A DNA stretch of 6,922 nucleotides from Bacillota bacterium (lineage in GTDB: Bacteria > Bacillota > Clostridia > Acetivibrionales > DTU013): NCBI GenBank assembly GCA_023435805.1, contig JAEZMC010000219.1, positions 1 to 6,922 on the forward strand, given 5' to 3'. This document shows, piece by piece, positions 1 to 3,907 of this stretch. Under the pieces are notes generated by a model. That model worked only from the letters and a program-made list of their open reading frames with translations. It had not been told where the DNA came from and did not search any database. The position numbers were made by a program, and so were the translations under genes. Positions within the stretch are counted from its first letter, which is position 1; the number at the start of each line of letters is the position of its first letter.

Positions 1-185
1 GCTATGGACACATCGGCGCCGACCTGATCACGCTGGCCTCCATTCTCAGAATACCTGTTTGCATGCATAATGTATCTGAAGACAGGATTTTCCGCCCATC
101 CGCGTGGAGCGCATTCGGAACGAATGACCTTGAAGGCTCTGATTTCCGCGCATGCAGCAATTTTGGTCCAATATATGGGAAATAG
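1..185 (+). CDS. C-terminal fragment of an unrecognised protein (left-truncated)
   Basis: Frame 3 is open from the left edge to a TAG at 183-185, giving about 60 residues. It begins YGHIGADLITLASILRIPV and ends in SNFGPIYGK. Codon choice is mixed but gene-like, with many C- or G-ending codons (GCC, GAC, CTG, CGC) as in the other genes here. A strong terminator begins 63 bases after the stop, which fits the end of a transcription unit. I do not recognise the family. The tail has two cysteines and many aromatic residues, with no membrane segment and no motif I can name. The opposite strand is also open here, but only from a TTG start without a ribosome binding site. Reading this as the end of a real gene is moderately likely; its function is unknown. 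Confidence 0.45.
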   Translation, partial: YGHIGADLITLASILRIPVCMHNVSEDRIFRPSAWSAFGTNDLEGSDFRACSNFGPIYGK

Positions 186-248
186 CTGATTCGGGGGGAT
201 ACCCTGAAACGCAATAGAAGCAACAAAACTCAAATATACACGTACCAA

Positions 249-291
249 CCCGGCAGCCTTGACCCTTGAGATCAAGGCTGCCGGGTTTTTT
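249..291 (+). terminator. Strong rho-independent terminator
   Basis: A perfect 14-base-pair stem (249-262 with 272-285, arm CCCGGCAGCCTTGA) has a 9-base loop and is followed directly by six T residues at 286-291. The T run lies only on the plus-strand exit side, so it acts rightward. It ends the unit that includes the gene fragment stopping at 185 and insulates the glycosyltransferase gene downstream. Confidence 0.93.
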
Positions 292-357
292 ACGGTTTCA
301 TGCGCGGCGCTGCGGCTCTCCGTGATGGGAACGAAATGCAAGGCAGATTTATTTTGG

Positions 358-386
358 TTGTATAACCGGTGGATAAGTTATATAAT
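358..386 (+). promoter_or_regulatory. Candidate vegetative promoter of the glycosyltransferase gene
   Basis: A perfect TATAAT at 381-386 lies 17 bases from TTGTAT at 358-363, which matches the -35 consensus at only three of six positions. It sits in the AT-rich stretch between the upstream terminator and the ATG at 470, predicting a leader of about 75 bases. The sequence GGTTGTATAACC, an imperfect palindrome, overlaps the -35 and could be a regulator site, though it is short. Confidence 0.5.
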
Positions 387-469
387 AGTAATAGTTAATT
401 AATACTAGGTCATAAAAATAGAGCAGGAATGATGGTCAAGATTATTTCATTTAATGGGGGAATGCGATT

Positions 470-1651
470 ATGCTTTATGTTTGTGTGGCAATCGGAATAC
501 TATTCTGTCTTTTCTGGTGTGCACAGCTTATTTTCTTCAAGCTACATTTAAATTGGACAAACCGCATCATTCCTACCGGAGAAGAAGATAAAAACGTTGG
601 TGTCAGCGTCATACACCCCATCAAAGATCTTGATTTCGAACTGGATAAAAATATCGAAACATGGTTTGCACAGGACTACAGCGGCCCGTTGCAGCATATA
701 TTCAGCTTTCAGACACCTGATGACCCCGCGATCCCGGTTGTAAAAGCCATGATCGACATGCATCCGGAGCTGGACTGCCAGATCATTGTGAACCCTGTTA
801 TGCCGGGCTTGAACGGTAAAAGCTCCAATATGGTCAATGGTATGGCAAAAGCCAAATACGACATCGTACTGTTCGGGGACAGCGACATCCGCATCAAACC
901 CGATTTCATACTCAAGATGGTCCGCCCGCTTAAGGATGAGGAAGTAGGCATCACTACATGCGGTCAGATCAACATTGGGGGCAGGGATTTCTGGACGCGT
1001 TTTTTCACGTTTACTCAAAATAGCGAGACAGACTTTATTTGGGCGTTCCTGACCAAAATAGGAATGGATGTCGGTGCAACAGGCGCGGCATTCGCCATGC
1101 GGAAGCAGCTGCTGAAAGATATTGGCGGTCTGGAAGCCTTCGGAGGCTCCCTGCTGGAGGACCTGCACCTGGGCAATACCCTTTACAAAATGGGCTACAA
1201 GCTGGTGCTCGGGCCTTTCCTGGAATGCCACGTCCAGAAGCTGGACAGGGAAAAGTCCTTCAATTATGCAAGACGGCTGGGAGTTGGAATTAAAACGCAT
1301 ATTGCGGTTGAGCTACCCACCTTTGTTCTGATGATGTTCTGGTACTGGATCATTTTCATACTCGGCCTCGCATTAAGGGATATGGCTATTATCTACCTGT
1401 CGTTCATCTTCATGGGACTGAGAGTAATACACGGTATGGTGATGCGGGTACTTACGAGAAACAGGATTATGGCTGCTGATATCATCACGCCCTTGTTCTT
1501 CGACCTGTTTGCAACCTTTTACCTGTTGTTCTCCTTCAGTAATCCTTATGTTACATGGAGAGGCATCAAATATGAAGTGAAAAAGGGCGGGTTTATAGAA
1601 GAGGCTACATATGTGGAGAATGTACTGGAGGAAGAACAGGTGAAGGGCTGA
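470..1651 (+). CDS. Membrane glycosyltransferase, ceramide glucosyltransferase/HpnI-like (GT2/GT21 type)
   Basis: 393 residues. It probably transfers a sugar from a nucleotide-sugar donor to a lipid acceptor at the inner face of the membrane. A hydrophobic N-terminal anchor (about 1-25) precedes a GT-A catalytic domain. Visible motifs are HPIKDLD at 49-55 (the position of the first family aspartate), GDSDIR at 136-141 (the DxD-like metal/nucleotide site), GATGAAFAMRK at 202-212 and LLEDLHLG at 228-235 (the ED catalytic-base motif). The (Q/R)xxRW motif expected next is degenerate, reading YARRL at 266-270. Three C-terminal membrane segments follow (about 283-303, 306-328, 334-357), then a charged tail. 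The ATG follows GGGGGAA with good spacing. The gene stands alone between two terminators, with no lipid or sterol genes beside it, so the acceptor cannot be inferred. The family is fairly certain; the specificity is unknown. Confidence 0.87.
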   Translation: MLYVCVAIGILFCLFWCAQLIFFKLHLNWTNRIIPTGEEDKNVGVSVIHPIKDLDFELDKNIETWFAQDYSGPLQHIFSFQTPDDPAIPVVKAMIDMHPELDCQIIVNPVMPGLNGKSSNMVNGMAKAKYDIVLFGDSDIRIKPDFILKMVRPLKDEEVGITTCGQINIGGRDFWTRFFTFTQNSETDFIWAFLTKIGMDVGATGAAFAMRKQLLKDIGGLEAFGGSLLEDLHLGNTLYKMGYKLVLGPFLECHVQKLDREKSFNYARRLGVGIKTHIAVELPTFVLMMFWYWIIFILGLALRDMAIIYLSFIFMGLRVIHGMVMRVLTRNRIMAADIITPLFFDLFATFYLLFSFSNPYVTWRGIKYEVKKGGFIEEATYVENVLEEEQVKG

Positions 1652-1714
1652 TAAAATAAGACTGGATGCATAAATATGGGCATCGGCCGGAATTGAATTC
1701 AAACAGCAGATTAT

Positions 1715-1746
1715 AAAAAAAGGGCTCCTATCAGAGCTCCTTTTTA
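1715..1746. terminator. Bidirectional terminator between convergent genes
   Basis: The arms AGGGCTC (1721-1727) and GAGCTCCT (1734-1741) pair with one bulged T (1738) around a 6-base loop. The stem is flanked by an A run at 1715-1721 and a T run at 1741-1745, so each strand sees a hairpin followed by T residues. It can end the glycosyltransferase transcript (stop at 1651) and the minus-strand acetyltransferase transcript. The stop codon of the minus-strand gene (1731-1733) lies in the loop, so the right arm and T run are part of that gene's last codons. Confidence 0.8.
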
Positions 1747-2858
1747 TATATTCGGTAGGTTTTGTAATGAGTCGCACCGGTACCTTCGATATCGGCGCGC
1801 ATTCTGAGGTTCGTCTCGCCGATGGTGGAGCCCTCGCCCCAGGTATAGCCCTTGTTTACACCATTTTTGAAGGCGGTATGGTAAATCGCGAAGGAGACTC
1901 CCTTGTTTCTGAATTCCGGAACGACAAACATGACAAAGACTCTGGCGCTTTTTATCCTGCGTTTGTACCACAGGAATTTGAGGGCGGCAAGCGGAGTAAT
2001 CCTGCCGTTGAGATGGATCAACACCTGGTTATAGTCCGGCAGGGCGATGGCAAAACCGATGGGCTCGTCACCATGACGGGCGATAGGAAGGAGTTCTGGG
2101 TCCGCAAGCTCTACAAGCTTTTTTGCAGTTTCACGCAGTTCCTCCAGCGTTGGAGGCACAAGATCAGGCCATTCCTCCGGCATTGCAATGTCCATGACAT
2201 GCTTGAGCGCCTTGATTTCATTTTCAAGATCATTGAGATTCAGCGTATCCACTCTGAAACCGTAGCGTTTCTGTGCGTATTCGATAACTCTTGCAGGGTC
2301 CTTTTTAAACATCTGATCCTTATCAAGATAATATGCAAAAACGTCATAATCCTTTACAAAGCCGTATCTTTCCATCAGATCCATATAATACGCTGGATTG
2401 TACGAATTCATGATTACCGGGGGCCTGTCGAAGCAGTTGATCAGCAAGCCCTTATTTTCATCGCCATCCGTACCTGTTATGGCCACGGGCCCGCAGACAA
2501 AATCAGCACCGTGCTGCCGAGCCCAGTCGAATGCCTTATCAAACAGCAGCTTTGCTACCTCGAAGTCATTGATGCATTCAAACAGCGAAAAGAAGGCCAT
2601 ATTCATATTTTTCTTCTGGTTGAGGTTCGTATCGATGCCGGCATAGATCCTTCCGACCGGTTTCCCGTCCATCAGGGCCAAATACATCTGATGCTTTATT
2701 TTTTCCAATGCTTTATTTGCAGCAGGATCCAATGACTTCTTCAGGTCATTGAGGAGAGGCGGTACCCAGCATGGATCTCCTTTGTATATTTTCCATGGAA
2801 GCCTAATAAACTGCTTCATTTCGGCTTTTGATACAACCGGTCTGATTTCCAGCGCCAT
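1731..2858 (-). CDS. Two-domain GNAT-like acetyltransferase (YghO-type)
   Basis: 375 residues, probably cytoplasmic, with no signal or membrane segment. The N-terminal half (about 1-175) opens with FIRLPWKIYKGDPCWVPPL (17-35) and has a GNAT-like strand GKPVGRIYAGID (65-76) and a conserved-looking GPVAITGTDGDENKG (123-137). The C-terminal half (about 185-375) has the acetyl-CoA-binding motif A, VVPEFRNKG (312-320, R/QxxGxG/A-like with a serine in the last position). A motif-B-like GETNLRMR (347-354) follows. The arrangement suggests two GNAT folds in tandem, of which the second looks competent to bind cofactor. The substrate is unknown. The ATG is preceded by GGAGGT seven bases away on the minus strand, a strong start. 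The gene is transcribed alone, divergent from the yerC-like gene and convergent with the glycosyltransferase gene. Similar proteins are often labelled only as N-acetyltransferase or YghO-like. Confidence 0.82.
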   Translation of the reverse strand: MALEIRPVVSKAEMKQFIRLPWKIYKGDPCWVPPLLNDLKKSLDPAANKALEKIKHQMYLALMDGKPVGRIYAGIDTNLNQKKNMNMAFFSLFECINDFEVAKLLFDKAFDWARQHGADFVCGPVAITGTDGDENKGLLINCFDRPPVIMNSYNPAYYMDLMERYGFVKDYDVFAYYLDKDQMFKKDPARVIEYAQKRYGFRVDTLNLNDLENEIKALKHVMDIAMPEEWPDLVPPTLEELRETAKKLVELADPELLPIARHGDEPIGFAIALPDYNQVLIHLNGRITPLAALKFLWYKRRIKSARVFVMFVVPEFRNKGVSFAIYHTAFKNGVNKGYTWGEGSTIGETNLRMRADIEGTGATHYKTYRIYKKEL

Positions 2859-2958
2859 TTTTCATACCTCCACCATATGATATCTGTCGTCCATCCGTCG
2901 ATCGTCACGGCAGATCAGTCGCAGAATCGCTCCGGGCTGCTTTGGCGTCGCCATCCTT

Positions 2959-2988
2959 ATTATACCAGATTTGAATGGCTTCCTGCAA
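2959..2988 (-). promoter_or_regulatory. Candidate promoter of the acetyltransferase gene
   Basis: On the minus strand a perfect TATAAT (2964 down to 2959) is preceded by TGG, making an extended -10 element. TTGCAG (2988 down to 2983) lies 18 bases upstream as a weak -35. Transcription would start near 2952 and give a leader of about 95 bases before the ATG at 2858. Confidence 0.55.
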
Positions 2989-3046
2989 CTTTCCGGCAGT
3001 ATTGCACCGCATCAGCTGGCCTGCGCTAGGAGCCAGGCACCGGCTG

Positions 3047-3068
3047 TCTAATATTGACTAGGATTAGA
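3047..3068. promoter_or_regulatory. Putative operator 1 (TYTAAT-N10-ATTARA)
   Basis: TCTAAT (3047-3052) and ATTAGA (3063-3068) are perfect inverted arms separated by 10 bases. The site spans the -35 hexamer TTGACT and lies at about -42 to -21 of the predicted start. Its layout and arm sequence recur 49 bases downstream, which argues for a dimeric DNA-binding protein. The protein is unknown; the TrpR-like product of the adjacent gene is one candidate by proximity only. Confidence 0.5.
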
Positions 3069-3082
3069 AAAGCTGGTATTGT
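3054..3082 (+). promoter_or_regulatory. Candidate promoter of the yerC-like/secA cluster
   Basis: TTGACT (3054-3059, five of six consensus) is 17 bases from TATTGT (3077-3082, four of six). TGG directly before the latter gives an extended -10. Transcription would start near 3089, leaving a leader of about 88 bases before the ATG at 3177. The -35 lies inside the first of two matching inverted repeats, so binding there would block polymerase. Confidence 0.6.
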
Positions 3083-3095
3083 AGATTTATGGCAG

Positions 3096-3117
3096 TTTAA
3101 TATTTTACAGTATTAAA
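3096..3117. promoter_or_regulatory. Putative operator 2 (TYTAAT-N10-ATTARA)
   Basis: TTTAAT (3096-3101) and ATTAAA (3112-3117) are inverted arms separated by exactly 10 bases; pairing in fact extends to seven bases per arm. It matches operator 1 at 15 of 22 positions, including ATT at the start of the spacer. It would lie at about +8 to +29 of the predicted transcript, just past the promoter. As RNA it could also form an AT-rich hairpin, but no T run follows. Confidence 0.5.
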
Positions 3118-3176
3118 GTGCGTATAATAATTGAGGCTGAGCGTAGGAAAAAAATGCAAAAGTGGGAGTGACCGTT

Positions 3177-3473
3177 ATGAATTCCAAGATACAGGATGAT
3201 TGGACGGATGAATTATTTCGAGCGATTTTACTTTTGGAAAACACCGAAGAGTGCTATAATTTCTTCGAGGACATCTGTACGGTTTCTGAGATAAAGGCGA
3301 TGGCCCAGAGACTTGAGGTGGCGAAAATGCTTAAAGCAGGGTATACTTATATGGATGTCAGTGAAAAAACCGGCGCCAGCACGGCAACCATCAGCAGGGT
3401 CAACAGGTGCCTCAATTACGGTGCAGACGGATACCGGACCGTGTTGGAAAGGCTTGACAGGAAAGGACGATAA
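3177..3473 (+). CDS. yerC: YerC/YecD-family TrpR-like DNA-binding protein
   Basis: 98 residues, close to the usual size of about 100 for this family. The all-helical protein resembles the Trp repressor fold: an N-terminal helical part (WTDELFRAILLLENTEECYNF region, about 9-30), SEIKAMAQRLEVAKML (37-52), then a helix-turn-helix at about 56-80 containing VSEKTGASTATISRVNRCL (61-79). It should bind DNA in the cytoplasm. Its targets are not known to me and nothing here shows tryptophan binding. I chose the ATG at 3177 because GGGAG at 3164-3168 sits 8 bases upstream; an in-frame GTG at 3162 is less well placed. The gene is first in a cluster, two bases before the next start, and divergent from the acetyltransferase gene. 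Two matching inverted repeats upstream make autoregulation plausible but unproven. Confidence 0.88.
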   Translation: MNSKIQDDWTDELFRAILLLENTEECYNFFEDICTVSEIKAMAQRLEVAKMLKAGYTYMDVSEKTGASTATISRVNRCLNYGADGYRTVLERLDRKGR

Positions 3474-3475
3474 GA

Positions 3476-3868
3476 GTGTTCAGAAGTCTTTTTATAGGCT
3501 TTCTGATATTGTCGGCACTCACATCAAAGAGTGCCGGAGTTCAGATAAATCAAAATATAGCCAATATACCGGCGGATATGCTGTTGGAGCTCTATAACGC
3601 TGCAGTTGCGTATGCCGATAAACAGGCCGGGCTTAACGGGTCCAATACCGAAATGGCATGCTTCCTCAACGATCCGTGTTGTAACGGTGCTGTGGGAGGG
3701 CTATCGGGCATGCTGCGGCAGGACCACCCTGCCGACTGGAAGGAGCCGGATTACGGCTTCAGCTGTGGAAACCCGCAGTCCGCCATAAACGATACACGGC
3801 AGAAAAAGCCCTGCTTCGGCGAAGTGTATTCCTGCGGTTCGGACAACTCTCCTCCGTTCTGCGTATAA
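3476..3868 (+). CDS. Small predicted exported cysteine-containing protein, unknown function
   Basis: 130 residues from a GTG start, two bases after the yerC-like stop, with AAAGGA at 3462-3467 eight bases upstream. Translational coupling is likely. The N-terminus reads MFRSLFIGFLILSALTSKSA, an arginine followed by a hydrophobic core, like a short signal peptide. Cleavage would fall near residues 17-20, though lysine at 18 makes the site unclear. The body has seven cysteines (62, 68, 69, 97, 113, 120, 129), including a CC pair, and no lipobox. The last residues are DNSPPFCV, with Pro-Pro at 126-127, three codons from the stop. Codon use is gene-like throughout. I do not recognise the family. 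The position 39 bases before secA, the export signal and the Pro-Pro end allow a role as a secretion monitor. A disulfide-bonded cell-surface protein is the simpler alternative. Confidence 0.62.
   Translation: MFRSLFIGFLILSALTSKSAGVQINQNIANIPADMLLELYNAAVAYADKQAGLNGSNTEMACFLNDPCCNGAVGGLSGMLRQDHPADWKEPDYGFSCGNPQSAINDTRQKKPCFGEVYSCGSDNSPPFCV
3513..3536. other. Perfect hairpin inside the signal-peptide codons
   Basis: CGGCACTC (3513-3520) and GAGTGCCG (3529-3536) form a perfect 8-base-pair stem with an 8-base loop. It lies about 37 bases into the small exported-protein gene. No T run follows, so it is not an intrinsic terminator. It could slow early translation, serve as an RNA-processing site or be incidental. 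Confidence 0.4.
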
Positions 3869-3902
3869 AGTAAAAGGAATATATGATGACAAAATAGGGA
3901 GG
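3851..3902 (+). promoter_or_regulatory. Possible anti-Shine-Dalgarno pairing controlling secA
   Basis: CCTCC at 3851-3855, within the Pro-Pro codons CCT-CCG at the end of the small upstream gene, is fully complementary to GGAGG at 3898-3902, the core of the secA ribosome binding site AGGGAGGT (3896-3903). An alternative register, TCTCCT (3848-3853) with GGGAGG (3897-3902), uses two wobble pairs. The enclosed loop is about 42 bases. The stem cannot be extended on either side, so on its own it is weak. A ribosome paused at the end of the upstream gene would cover the CCTCC and leave the secA site free. Confidence 0.25.
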
Positions 3903-3907
3903 TATTT

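Larger units (their letters stand above)
2859..3176. other. Divergent intergenic regulatory region (318 bases, no gene)
   Basis: No convincing open frame lies here. On the left it holds the minus-strand leader, where ATCTGTCGT (2882-2890) can pair with ACGGCAGAT (2907-2915), with one non-Watson-Crick position, in the leader of the acetyltransferase gene. The minus-strand promoter lies near 2959-2988. On the right are the plus-strand promoter (3054-3082), two matching inverted repeats (3047-3068 and 3096-3117) and a further perfect TATAAT at 3123-3128. That last box lacks a -35 at proper spacing: TTTACA at 3104-3109 is only 13 bases away. The stretch 3013-3046 is GC-rich and can form short stems (for example GCCTG 3019-3023 with CAGGC 3034-3038) without a T run. 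Confidence 0.7.

Noticed and set aside
2..226. Minus-strand open frame at the left edge
   Set aside because: Starts with TTG, has no ribosome binding site and an implausible composition; the plus-strand frame fits better and is followed by a terminator.
383..408. Trp-operator-like stretch (AGTTAATTAATACTAG) before the glycosyltransferase gene
   Set aside because: Symmetry is off by two bases and it does not match the TYTAAT-N10-ATTARA geometry seen upstream of yerC; likely AT-rich coincidence.
548..1300. Long minus-strand open frame (250 residues) opposite the glycosyltransferase gene
   Set aside because: Antisense shadow: no start context, no recognisable motif, and the plus-strand frame has clear family motifs throughout.
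1767..2735. 322-residue plus-strand open frame opposite the acetyltransferase gene
   Set aside because: Shadow frame; the minus-strand gene has a strong ribosome binding site and GNAT motifs.
3162..3176. GTG at 3162 as the start of the yerC-like gene
   Set aside because: Its nearest AGGA is 13 bases away, while GGGAG is 8 bases from the ATG at 3177.
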